A stretch of 7,160 nt of DNA from JAVVEW01 sp032251045 (GTDB lineage Bacteria > Pseudomonadota > Gammaproteobacteria > Methylococcales > Methylomonadaceae), in NCBI GenBank assembly GCA_032251045.1, contig JAVVEW010000080.1, positions 1-7,160 on the forward strand. Reading direction: 5' to 3'. Within the stretch, counting starts at the first letter, position 1; each line of letters starts with the position of its first letter. Under the pieces are notes generated by a model. The model saw only the letters and a program-made list of their open reading frames with translations, did not search any database and had not been told where the DNA came from. Below are positions 1 to 7,101 of this stretch, piece after piece. The translations under genes and the position numbers were made by a program.

Positions 1-974
1 CGGAAACGTTGGCGCTGTTGCCACACTTTACCCCGGCCAACGCATCGCTGCATGAACATCCGCGGGTGCATCTGCACGCTGCCGACGCCCGGCGCTTCGT
101 GCGTGCCGATCAAGCCTTATACGATGTCGTAATTGGCGATCTGTTCCACCCCGGCCGGGACGGTGGCGGCCTGTTATACACGGTTGAGCATTTCACAGCG
201 ATACGAGAACGCTTGGCCAAAGCAGGGCTGTATTGCCAGTGGCTGCCGCTGTATCAGATGGATGTCGAGTTGCTGCGTGACATTACCGCCAGTTTCCTTG
301 AGGTTTTTCCAGACAGCGAAGCCTGGCTGGCCGGTTTTGATCTTGATTATCCGGCGCTGGCGTTGATCGGTTATCGGCAAACGCCAGGCAACGCAGGCTC
401 GATCGACCGGCGTCTGGCAGCCAATGCTGACCTGCGTGGTCAATTGGCCACCGCCGCCGTGCGTGATTCGGTGCAACTGCTCGGGCATTTTATCGCTGAC
501 GCCAAGACCTTGGCGCGTTTTGCCGATCAAGGTCGGCTGAATACCGACGACCTGCCTGGGGTGTTGTTCGCCGCGCCTCGTTTCAGTCATCGGCGTGCTC
601 TGGCATCGCATCAGACGCTGGCCGATCTGCGCCGGATCATCGGCGACGTGGCGGGTCAACAACGACCGAAAACGGCGCAATCAGCCTCGACACAGTTCCA
701 TGCCCGGTTGACGGCTTTCATCACCGCCCGGGAAACGTATCTCGATACTCGGCTTGAGCACCGGCAAGTCAATGACCAAGCGATTGATCGTTATTTGCAA
801 GCGGTGGCGATCAGCCCCGACTTTACCCTGGCTTATGCCGAAATCGTTCAGCAAGCGCTGCACGTTGCACCGCGTGATATTTCACTGGCTCGCCGCTGGT
901 TAACCCGACTGGACGCTGTTCGACCCGAAATCAGCGGCGCACGACGGCTGTTGGCACGTCTCGATCACCCTTAA
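1..974 (+). CDS. Spermidine-synthase-like protein, C-terminal part (5' end outside window)
   Basis: The reading frame is open from the left edge (codons from base 3), so the true start lies upstream and the TTG at base 9 is not a real start. The visible part is the second half of a Rossmann-fold, SAM-binding spermidine synthase-like domain: an acidic strand end (HAADARRF), then YDVVIGDLFHP with the conserved Asp at 138-140, a GLLYTVEHF segment, and CQWLPLYQM followed by a 'SFLEVFPD' stretch. That last part is typical of the membrane-linked, MFS-fused spermidine synthase-like proteins rather than of SpeE. The second Asp of the SpeE motif DxxDP is His here (147-149), so true aminopropyltransferase activity is doubtful. 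The C-terminal 90 or so residues are helical and TPR-like. The stop lies four bases before the receptor gene, suggesting one operon. Family assignment is fairly safe; the reaction is unknown. Confidence 0.8.
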   Translation, partial: ETLALLPHFTPANASLHEHPRVHLHAADARRFVRADQALYDVVIGDLFHPGRDGGGLLYTVEHFTAIRERLAKAGLYCQWLPLYQMDVELLRDITASFLEVFPDSEAWLAGFDLDYPALALIGYRQTPGNAGSIDRRLAANADLRGQLATAAVRDSVQLLGHFIADAKTLARFADQGRLNTDDLPGVLFAAPRFSHRRALASHQTLADLRRIIGDVAGQQRPKTAQSASTQFHARLTAFITARETYLDTRLEHRQVNDQAIDRYLQAVAISPDFTLAYAEIVQQALHVAPRDISLARRWLTRLDAVRPEISGARRLLARLDHP

Positions 975-978
975 CACT

Positions 979-3084
979 ATGACTCGACTGATTTTACTTT
1001 TACTGTTGTCAAGCGCAGGCTTAGCCGCGCAGGAAGCACCGGTTATGCTGGACAATCTGGTGGTCGAGGCCAGCCGGCCCAATAATTTACATCTTGATAT
1101 TCTGGACGGTGACGCGCTGCGTCTGCGCGCTGCCAGCACCCTGGGCAAGACTCTGGAGCGTGAGCCGGGCGTCAATAATTTGTCCTACGGCCCCGGTGTC
1201 GGTCAGCCGGTCATTCGGGGGCTATCCGGCCCCAGGGTCAGGGTGATGCAAGGTGGCATGGGCGTGCATGATGCCTCGACCATGAGCCCGGATCATGCCA
1301 TCGCTACCGAATCCCTGCTGGCCGACCGTATCACCGTGGAACGCGGCCCTGCCACATTGCGTTATGGCGGTTCGGCGGTCGGCGGTGCGGTCAATATCGA
1401 ACACCAGCGCATTCCCGATAAAATCCTGGAAAACGGTATCGAAGGCCGGACCGAATATCGTTTTGATCATAACAACAATGAACACGCCGGCATGGTCGGT
1501 GTCGATTTGGGCCATGACCGCGTGGCCGTGCATCTGGATTATTTCCAGCGGGGCAATCAAGACATGCGCATTCCTGGCGCCGCGCTCGATGAGTCCGCCA
1601 TTATCGAACAATTCCGCATCCGCCCCGAACGCAACCGTTCCGGCAAGGTCGAAAACACCGATGGCGACAGCCAGGGGGGTTCCGCCGGCATCGCCTGGAT
1701 TGGCGAACAGGGGCGCATCGGCGTGGGCTATTACCAGATGACCAAGGACTATGGCGTGCCGCCGGGCGTACCCGGACATGGCCATGCCGATGTCGATGGC
1801 ACCGGCGCACCGGGCGAGAGTGTGCGCGTTGACATGGAGCAGCAGCGTTACGAGCTGGAGGCGGAACTGTTCGCGCCGATGCCGATGATTGACAACGTGG
1901 TTGGTAAACTGAGTTACAGCGACTACCGGCACGATGAAATCGATCGCGGTCAGCCGTTCACCCGGTTTGATAATGAAGTGCTGGAATCGCGAGTTGAAGT
2001 GGATCACGGTCTGGCCGAATGGTTGACCGGTCGAGTGGGCTTTCAGTGGCAGGATCGCGATTTTTCAGCGGTTGGCGTGGAAACCTTTGTCCCGGCCTCG
2101 GCCATCGACAACTTAGGGATTTTTCTGACCGAAGCCGTCGAGCCTATAGACGGCGTGAAGCTGGAATTTGGCCTGCGCCAGGAATGGCAGCATACCGTGC
2201 CGGAAGCGCGAACACTGGCGATACCGGGCATCCGTGGCAGCACACCGCTGCCCAAACAACTGACCCACAGCCCGTTTTCCGTCGCTGCCGGCCTGGAATT
2301 GACCCCGATTGACGGCGGCGTGGTATATTTTTCCTGGCAACGCGCCCAGCGCGCCCCGGAAGTGCAGGAACTGTTATCGGCCGGCCCGCATTTGTCCACC
2401 CGCACTTTTGAAATCGGCCGACTGGACCTTAACAATGAAACCAGCTGGCACCATGAATTGGGCCTGCGCTTCGACAACGCCCTGTGGTCGCTGGACGCCA
2501 GCGCATTCTGGAAGCCGGTAGATAATTACATTGTGCTGGAAAACCAAGGCTTCTTCTTTAATTTCGCGCCCGATCCGCCGCGCCCGCAAGCTGAATGCGC
2601 CAACTTGCAAAGCTGCTTGCCGGTGTTTGCCTATCAAGGTCGGGATGCCAATTTCTGGGGTTACGAAGCCAACATCAGCCTGCATCCCGATTATGCCTGG
2701 GGCAGTCCGCATCTGACCTTGTTTTCTGATTTTGTGCGCGGCTATTTCAAGGAGTCCGGCGCTGGTGACGTGCCACGTTTGCCGCCGTTGCGTTTTGGTT
2801 TTGAGGTCGGTTTGCAACGGGGCGGCTGGCAAAGCGCCTTGCGTTACACCCGTGCCCTGAGGCAACACCGTCCCGGCTTGAATGAAACCGAAACCCCGGC
2901 GTATGACCGGCTGGATCTGGATATTGCCTACACCCTGGATTGGACCGATGGCAAAACCTTGATGGTGTTCGGCAAAGCGTCGAACATCGGCGACTCGTCT
3001 ATTCGTAACGCGACCTCGTTTTTGCGCAGTTTTGCACCGGAAGCGGGTTTAAGCCTTCAAGCGGGTTTTCGGGCGCAGTTTTAA
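979..3084 (+). CDS. TonB-dependent outer-membrane receptor, ZnuD-like
   Basis: This is a complete 701-residue receptor that would import a metal or metal complex across the outer membrane using TonB energy. Residues 1-17 form a signal peptide (poly-Leu core, cleavage likely after AGLAA). A TonB-box-like stretch (LDNLVVEA) follows at 24-31, then a plug domain at about 40-145 with REPGV, PVIRG, SPDHA (103-107) and ERGPATLRYGG (from 121). The remainder is a beta-barrel ending in Phe, the usual outer-membrane assembly signal. The SPDHA plug motif and a His-containing loop (GHGHAD, His267 and His269) resemble the zinc receptor ZnuD; a loop Cys pair (540, 546) may form a disulfide. No good ribosome-binding site precedes the ATG, which starts four bases after the previous stop, so translation is probably coupled. 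Zinc as substrate is inferred; copper, heme or a metallophore are alternatives. Confidence 0.88.
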   Translation: MTRLILLLLLSSAGLAAQEAPVMLDNLVVEASRPNNLHLDILDGDALRLRAASTLGKTLEREPGVNNLSYGPGVGQPVIRGLSGPRVRVMQGGMGVHDASTMSPDHAIATESLLADRITVERGPATLRYGGSAVGGAVNIEHQRIPDKILENGIEGRTEYRFDHNNNEHAGMVGVDLGHDRVAVHLDYFQRGNQDMRIPGAALDESAIIEQFRIRPERNRSGKVENTDGDSQGGSAGIAWIGEQGRIGVGYYQMTKDYGVPPGVPGHGHADVDGTGAPGESVRVDMEQQRYELEAELFAPMPMIDNVVGKLSYSDYRHDEIDRGQPFTRFDNEVLESRVEVDHGLAEWLTGRVGFQWQDRDFSAVGVETFVPASAIDNLGIFLTEAVEPIDGVKLEFGLRQEWQHTVPEARTLAIPGIRGSTPLPKQLTHSPFSVAAGLELTPIDGGVVYFSWQRAQRAPEVQELLSAGPHLSTRTFEIGRLDLNNETSWHHELGLRFDNALWSLDASAFWKPVDNYIVLENQGFFFNFAPDPPRPQAECANLQSCLPVFAYQGRDANFWGYEANISLHPDYAWGSPHLTLFSDFVRGYFKESGAGDVPRLPPLRFGFEVGLQRGGWQSALRYTRALRQHRPGLNETETPAYDRLDLDIAYTLDWTDGKTLMVFGKASNIGDSSIRNATSFLRSFAPEAGLSLQAGFRAQF

Positions 3085-3088
3085 GCCT

Positions 3089-3103
3089 TGATACCAGGTA
3101 TCA
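3089..3103. promoter_or_regulatory. 15-bp palindrome, possible Fur/Zur-family operator
   Basis: TGATACC-A-GGTATCA is a perfect inverted repeat with two 7-base arms around one central base. Fur-family regulators, including Fur and Zur, commonly bind 7-1-7 sites, and the outer TGATA...TATCA matches the Fur-type consensus TGATAATnATTATCA; the two inner bases of each arm differ. It begins five bases after the receptor stop codon and lies 137 bases before the start of the secreted-protein gene. A TTGATA hexamer (3088-3093), a good -35 box, overlaps it, but no convincing -10 box follows at the right distance. Binding by Zur or Fur is an inference from geometry and context. Confidence 0.4.
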
Positions 3104-3153
3104 CGGTTCACCCAACCCGGTCTGCGACTACTGACAACGACATAAAAACAGCC

Positions 3154-3183
3154 GTCATTCCGCCATGAACTGGCGGAATCCAG
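3154..3183. repeat. REP-like GTCATTCC...GGAATCCAG inverted repeat
   Basis: ATTCCGCCA (3157-3165) and TGGCGGAAT (3171-3179) form a perfect 9-bp stem with the 5-base loop TGAAC. The flanks GTC on the left and CCAG on the right give the layout GTCATTCC...GGAATCCAG, which is known from dispersed extragenic repeats in many proteobacteria, including the related dRS3 repeats of Neisseria. Only one copy is present in this window, so the dispersed nature is inferred from the motif. In RNA it would form a stable hairpin about 60 bases before the start of the next gene. There is no T-tract, so it is not an intrinsic terminator. Confidence 0.6.
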
Positions 3184-3228
3184 AGCCAAGGACGGCAACG
3201 CTGAATGCTCACAAACACTGTTCAACAC

Positions 3229-3233
3229 AGGAG
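3229..3233 (+). promoter_or_regulatory. Ribosome-binding site fixing the start of the secreted-protein gene
   Basis: AGGAG lies seven bases before the ATG at 3241. This settles the start there rather than at the in-frame ATG at 3205, which has no such site and would put a polar 12-residue extension in front of the signal peptide. Confidence 0.85.
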
Positions 3234-3240
3234 ACAAATC

Positions 3241-4218
3241 ATGACTCTAAAACTCATCCCGCTGGCCTTTCTGGCTGCTTTGTTCAGTTCGGCCATCCAG
3301 GCTCAATCGTTCCATCAGGACATCGCGCTGACCGCCCAGGGCGAGCGTATCGTCGCTGATTTTTGCACCGACCCCGAGGCTGGCTGCGACATGATCGGTA
3401 TCGAACAGTTGGGTTTGCCGACCGGGACTGTCCCCACCGATTACCTGACCGGTAATAAACTGTTTATCAGCGGGTTTAGCGAATTTCCCAGCACGATATC
3501 GACCGATAACCCAGGCTTCCAGGCGTTTCCCGGCGCACTGCAAGGCGGAGAGCGAATCAGTTATCGGGCGCGTGGCCACCTGAATTATTTTGACCCCGAA
3601 CAAAACACCTGGACGGCAGCGCCCGACACGATGCAGGTTCGTTTGGCGGGCGGTCTCGATGTTCAACCCAATCAGGACTGTGGCCTGGTGTTTTGTCCAC
3701 CTAATGTTCAGGAAAGTTTTACCGTATTCACCGCCACCGGCATCAGCGGCGCCCAGTCTTTGATTGTTAATGAAGTGCCTCAAAACGGCGCGTTTCATTC
3801 GCACCTGGACTGGTTTCTGGAATCACAGACCGGCACAGTTGGTGGACCGGACGGCGCTTATCTGGTGGAATTGAATCTGTTTTCCGACCAGCGCAGCGAA
3901 GACTCTGAACCGCTGTCGGTGCTGCTCAGCCATCGTCTGCCAGACGATGTTTTGGCTGATGCCGTGGCCCGGCGCGTGTTGCCGCATCTGGAAGGGCGAG
4001 TTGATGCTTTGTTTGACTGGGCACAGGCGCAATTTCCGCAGTTATTCCCGCATCCGGCAGCATCGGAATATCTGTTTGGTTATTATGCCCGTTGTTATAA
4101 CAACGCCGTGTGCGTGGGCGTGCGCGATGGCGCGGCCTGGGCAACTGGCGGTGCCTTTGGCGTGGGCGTAGTTCGCCTCGGCGCACTGGCTGAATTGCTT
4201 GACCTTTCCGGTTTGTAA
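3241..4218 (+). CDS. Secreted all3515-like protein with C-terminal 'FDWA' domain
   Basis: The 325-residue product begins with a signal peptide (residues 1-21, cleavage likely after AIQA), so it is exported. The next 220 or so residues resemble, by eye, the all3515 family, known in cyanobacteria as Zur-repressed PEP-CTERM proteins. Shared features are an early His (His25), 'TDNPGFQAFPG', a 'W.AAPDTM.V' stretch, 'HSHLDWFLES' with His186 and His188, and 'GPDGAYLVELNLFSD'. From about residue 256 there is a separate domain (ALFDWAQAQFPQLFP, then GYYARCYNN, then CVGV) of a type found at the end of various proteobacterial exported proteins; its function is not known to me. There is no PEP-CTERM anchor. 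Six Cys lie in three close pairs (42/49, 147/152, 285/291), as expected for disulfides in an exported protein. The neighbouring ZnuD-like receptor supports a role in metal capture, with His as possible ligands. The gene is certain; the family match is moderate and the function inferred. Confidence 0.75.
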   Translation: MTLKLIPLAFLAALFSSAIQAQSFHQDIALTAQGERIVADFCTDPEAGCDMIGIEQLGLPTGTVPTDYLTGNKLFISGFSEFPSTISTDNPGFQAFPGALQGGERISYRARGHLNYFDPEQNTWTAAPDTMQVRLAGGLDVQPNQDCGLVFCPPNVQESFTVFTATGISGAQSLIVNEVPQNGAFHSHLDWFLESQTGTVGGPDGAYLVELNLFSDQRSEDSEPLSVLLSHRLPDDVLADAVARRVLPHLEGRVDALFDWAQAQFPQLFPHPAASEYLFGYYARCYNNAVCVGVRDGAAWATGGAFGVGVVRLGALAELLDLSGL

Positions 4219-4246
4219 TCCGCTATCCGGCCGGTATTTTTTGCCA

Positions 4247-4268
4247 AACCGCTTGAAAACAGGCGGTT
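4247..4268. other. Imperfect hairpin overlapping the clpB -35 box
   Basis: AACCGCTT (4247-4254) pairs with AGGCGGTT (4261-4268), with one G-T wobble, around the loop GAAAAC. It is 29 bases after the stop of the secreted-protein gene and could be a weak or decayed terminator for it, but the bases that follow are CTCCCCC, not a T-tract. It also contains the CTTGAAA of the heat-shock promoter, so as DNA it could equally be an accidental or regulatory dyad. Confidence 0.4.
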
Positions 4269-4279
4269 CTCCCCCAAAT
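4252..4279 (+). promoter_or_regulatory. Heat-shock (sigma-32) promoter of clpB
   Basis: CTTGAAA (4252-4258) matches the sigma-32 -35 consensus exactly. After a 13-base spacer, CCCCAAAT (4272-4279) matches the -10 consensus CCCCATnT at all but one defined position. Transcription should start near 4286, giving a leader of about 30 bases. Heat-shock control of clpB by RpoH is well established in Gammaproteobacteria, which fits the position. Confidence 0.8.
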
Positions 4280-4304
4280 CCAGTAGCAGATACCCTTACA
4301 AATT

Positions 4305-4311
4305 AAAGAGG
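4305..4311 (+). promoter_or_regulatory. clpB ribosome-binding site
   Basis: AAAGAGG ends five bases before the ATG at 4317 and eleven before a second in-frame ATG at 4323. The spacing, and the MR(M/L)D N-terminus shared with E. coli ClpB, favour the first ATG. Confidence 0.7.
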
Positions 4312-4316
4312 TTTTT

Positions 4317-6893
4317 ATGCGAATGGATAAACTCACCAGCCAGTTTCAACTGGCTTTGGCCGACGCCCAGAGTCTGGCCAATGGCAAGGACCATCAATTC
4401 ATCGAGCCGGCGCATGTATTGTCGGCATTGTTGGCCCAGCAGGGCGGCGGCGTCAGGCCGCTATTGGCGCAGGCAGGCGCCAATGTCAATGTCATCGATA
4501 ACGAAATCAACCGCTATCTGGAGCGGCTGCCTGAGGTTTCCGGCACCCAGGGCGATATACAAATCTCCAACGATCTGGGCCGGGTGCTGAATGTCTGTGA
4601 CAAACTGGCGCAAAAACGCGGTGATGCTTATATTTCCAGCGAACTGTTCGTGCTGGCGCTGCTGCAGATCAAAAGCACCCTGACCGACATCTTAAGCAAA
4701 GCCGGCCTGAGCGAACAAGCGCTGACCGCCGCCATCGAGCAGGTACGCGGCGGTGACAGCGTGCAAGACGCAAATGCCGAGGAACAGCGTCAGGCGCTGA
4801 AAAAATACACCCTGGACCTAACCGAACGCGCGGCCCAGAACAAGCTGGACCCGGTGATCGGCCGCGACGATGAAATCCGCCGCACCATTCAGGTATTGCA
4901 ACGGCGCACCAAAAACAATCCGGTGCTGATCGGCGAGCCCGGCGTCGGTAAAACCGCCATTGCCGAAGGTCTGGCCCAGCGTATCGTCAACGGCGAAGTG
5001 CCGGAAGGCATCAAAGGCAAAAAGTTGCTGGCGCTGGACATGGCGGCGCTGATTGCCGGCGCGAAATTTCGCGGTGATTTCGAAGAGCGACTGAAAGCGG
5101 TGCTGAACGACATCGGCAAACAACAAGGCCAGGTGATTCTGTTCATCGACGAGCTGCATACCATGGTCGGCGCGGGCAAGGCGGAAGGCGCGATGGACGC
5201 CGGTAACATGCTCAAACCGGCGCTGGCCCGGGGCGAGCTGCATTGCATCGGCGCGACCACGCTGGATGAATACCGAAAGTACATCGAGAAAGACGCGGCG
5301 CTGGAACGCCGCTTCCAGAAAGTGCTGGTGAATGAGCCGAATGTCGAGGACACCATTGCCATTTTGCGCGGCCTCAAGGAAAAATATGAAGTCCACCATG
5401 GCGTTGAAGTCACCGACCCGGCCATTGTCGCCGCCGCGACGCTGTCGCACCGTTACATCAGCGACCGGCAACTGCCGGATAAGGCCATCGATCTGGTCGA
5501 TGAAGCCGCCAGCCGTATCCGCATGGAAATCGACTCCAAACCGGAAGCGTTGGATAAACTGGAGCGGCGCTTGATCCAACTGAAAATCGAGCGTGAGGCG
5601 CTGATCAAGGAAACCGACGAAGCCTCGAAAAAACGGTTGGATATCTTGCAGGAAGCGATTACCAACATGGAAAAAGAATACGCGGATTTGGAAGAAATCT
5701 GGAACGCGGAAAAAGTGGCCCTACAAGGCACCGCCTCGATCAAGGAGCGACTGGACAAGGCCCGGCAGGAAATGGACGTGGCGCGCCGGGCATCCGATCT
5801 GACCCGCATGTCCGAGCTGCAATACGGCCTGATTCCAAGCCTTGAAAAAGAACTGGATCTGGCCACGCAGGCGGAAATGCAGGAAATGAAACTGCTGCGC
5901 AACAAAGTCACCGAGGAAGAAATCGCCGAAGTGGTCTCTAAATGGACCGGCATTCCGGTCTCGAAAATGATGGAAGGCGAGCGCGCCAAACTGCTGAATA
6001 TGGAGCAGAATATCGCCGAACGGGTGATCGGCCAGACTGAAGCCCTGAAATCGGTGGCCAACGCCATCCGCCGTTCCCGCGCCGGGCTGTCCGACCCGAA
6101 CCGGCCCAACGGCTCGTTTTTGTTCTTAGGCCCGACCGGGGTCGGCAAAACCGAGCTGTGCAAGGCCTTGGCGGCGTTTTTGTTCGACACCGAAGAAGCC
6201 ATGGTGCGCATCGACATGTCCGAATTCATGGAAAAACATTCGGTGGCCCGCCTGATTGGCGCGCCGCCGGGGTATGTCGGCTATGAAGAAGGCGGCTACC
6301 TGACCGAAGCCGTGCGCCGCAAACCGTATTCGGTGATTTTGCTCGATGAAGTGGAAAAAGCCCACCCGGACGTGTTCAACGTGCTGCTGCAAGTATTGGA
6401 CGACGGCCGCTTGACCGACGGCCAGGGCCGCACCGTGGATTTTCGCAATACCGTGGTGGTGATGACCTCGAATCTCGCCTCCGACCGCATTCAGGAACTG
6501 GCCGGCGAGGATAATTATCAGGCCATGAAAGCGTCGGTGATGGACGTGGTCAGCCAGTATTTCCGGCCCGAGTTCATTAACCGGGTTGACGATGTGGTGG
6601 TGTTTCATCCTCTCGGACAAGCGGAAATCCGCGCCATCAGCCAGATTCAGATTCGCTATCTCAAAGACCGGCTTGGTCAGCGCGACATCGCCCTGGAGGT
6701 CTCGGAAAGCGCACTGGATAAACTGGGCGAAGCCGGTTTCGATCCGGTTTACGGCGCCAGACCGCTGAAACGGGCGATTCAACAACAACTGGAAAACCCG
6801 CTGGCCCAGGAAATGCTGGCCGGTCATTTCACCGCCGGCGATACCATCCGGGTTGATGTGGACGGCGCGCAATTTCGCTTTGAAAAAAGCTAA
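4317..6893 (+). CDS. clpB: ATP-dependent disaggregase ClpB (Hsp104 family)
   Basis: ClpB is a cytoplasmic hexameric AAA+ chaperone that, with DnaK/DnaJ/GrpE, pulls polypeptides out of heat-induced aggregates through its central pore. The product has 858 residues against 857 in E. coli, and key positions carry the same numbers. The N-terminal Clp domain (1-145) is followed by NBD1 with Walker A GEPGVGKT (206-213), Walker B Glu279 and arginine fingers Arg331/Arg332. The ClpB-specific coiled-coil middle domain spans about 409-525. NBD2 has Walker A GPTGVGKT (605-612), pore loop GYVGY with Tyr653, Walker B Glu678 and sensor-2 GAR with Arg815. There is no ClpP-binding IGF/IGL loop, as expected for ClpB. 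The only small oddity is Phe at 251 in the NBD1 pore loop where E. coli has Tyr, a conservative aromatic change. It is a single-gene heat-shock unit with its own promoter and terminator. Confidence 0.99.
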   Translation: MRMDKLTSQFQLALADAQSLANGKDHQFIEPAHVLSALLAQQGGGVRPLLAQAGANVNVIDNEINRYLERLPEVSGTQGDIQISNDLGRVLNVCDKLAQKRGDAYISSELFVLALLQIKSTLTDILSKAGLSEQALTAAIEQVRGGDSVQDANAEEQRQALKKYTLDLTERAAQNKLDPVIGRDDEIRRTIQVLQRRTKNNPVLIGEPGVGKTAIAEGLAQRIVNGEVPEGIKGKKLLALDMAALIAGAKFRGDFEERLKAVLNDIGKQQGQVILFIDELHTMVGAGKAEGAMDAGNMLKPALARGELHCIGATTLDEYRKYIEKDAALERRFQKVLVNEPNVEDTIAILRGLKEKYEVHHGVEVTDPAIVAAATLSHRYISDRQLPDKAIDLVDEAASRIRMEIDSKPEALDKLERRLIQLKIEREALIKETDEASKKRLDILQEAITNMEKEYADLEEIWNAEKVALQGTASIKERLDKARQEMDVARRASDLTRMSELQYGLIPSLEKELDLATQAEMQEMKLLRNKVTEEEIAEVVSKWTGIPVSKMMEGERAKLLNMEQNIAERVIGQTEALKSVANAIRRSRAGLSDPNRPNGSFLFLGPTGVGKTELCKALAAFLFDTEEAMVRIDMSEFMEKHSVARLIGAPPGYVGYEEGGYLTEAVRRKPYSVILLDEVEKAHPDVFNVLLQVLDDGRLTDGQGRTVDFRNTVVVMTSNLASDRIQELAGEDNYQAMKASVMDVVSQYFRPEFINRVDDVVVFHPLGQAEIRAISQIQIRYLKDRLGQRDIALEVSESALDKLGEAGFDPVYGARPLKRAIQQQLENPLAQEMLAGHFTAGDTIRVDVDGAQFRFEKS

Positions 6894-6910
6894 GCCCGAT
6901 CCAGCATGAT

Positions 6911-6943
6911 AAAAGCCCCGCCAGTGGACGCTGGCGGTTTTTT
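6911..6943 (+). terminator. Intrinsic terminator of clpB
   Basis: CCGCCAG (6918-6924) and CTGGCGG (6931-6937) form a perfect 7-bp GC-rich stem with a 6-base loop, followed directly by six T (6938-6943) and preceded by AAAA. It starts 17 bases after the clpB stop. Confidence 0.92.
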
Positions 6944-7018
6944 ATAGCCGTCATAGGGACTATACTCCTGATGCCCACGATCTTCCGTGAAAACCCATGC
7001 GAAACTGGTTGTGTTTCG

Positions 7019-7047
7019 TTGATTTGACCATCACTATTTACTATTTT
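7019..7047 (+). promoter_or_regulatory. Possible sigma-70 promoter for the rpn-like gene
   Basis: TTGATT (7019-7024) and TATTTT (7042-7047) are each four-of-six matches to the consensus boxes and are 17 bases apart, in an AT-rich patch about 55 bases before the ATG at 7102. A 6-bp inverted repeat CGAAAC/GTTTCG (7000-7005, 7013-7018) sits just upstream, and a TCAGG-TAG-CCTGA dyad (7052-7064) lies just downstream. The match is modest and could be chance. Confidence 0.3.
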
Positions 7048-7101
7048 GCGATCAGGTAGCCTGACTTATGTCCGGCATTGAAGATTTGGAGCCGATACAC
7101 C

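Noticed and set aside
1222..2007. Long open frame on the - strand (261 codons) inside the receptor gene
   Set aside because: It is a shadow of the receptor's codon usage; the + frame has a signal peptide, plug motifs and terminal Phe, while the antisense product has no recognisable features.
3205..3240. Upstream in-frame ATG for the secreted protein
   Set aside because: There is no ribosome-binding site, and it would add a polar extension before a clear signal peptide; the ATG at 3241 has AGGAG at good spacing.
4227..4242. CCGGCCGG followed by TATTTTTT after the secreted-protein gene, considered as a terminator
   Set aside because: The palindrome has no room for a loop, so a stable RNA hairpin is not possible.
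4818..6872. Several long - strand open frames (4818-5579, 5453-6229, 6126-6872)
   Set aside because: All lie inside clpB, whose + frame is conserved over its whole length; they are by-products of GC-rich codon use.
6947..6954. GCCGTCAT after the clpB terminator, also present at 3151-3158 at the edge of the REP-like repeat
   Set aside because: The shared stretch is only eight bases and lacks the inverted-repeat part, so chance is the simpler explanation.
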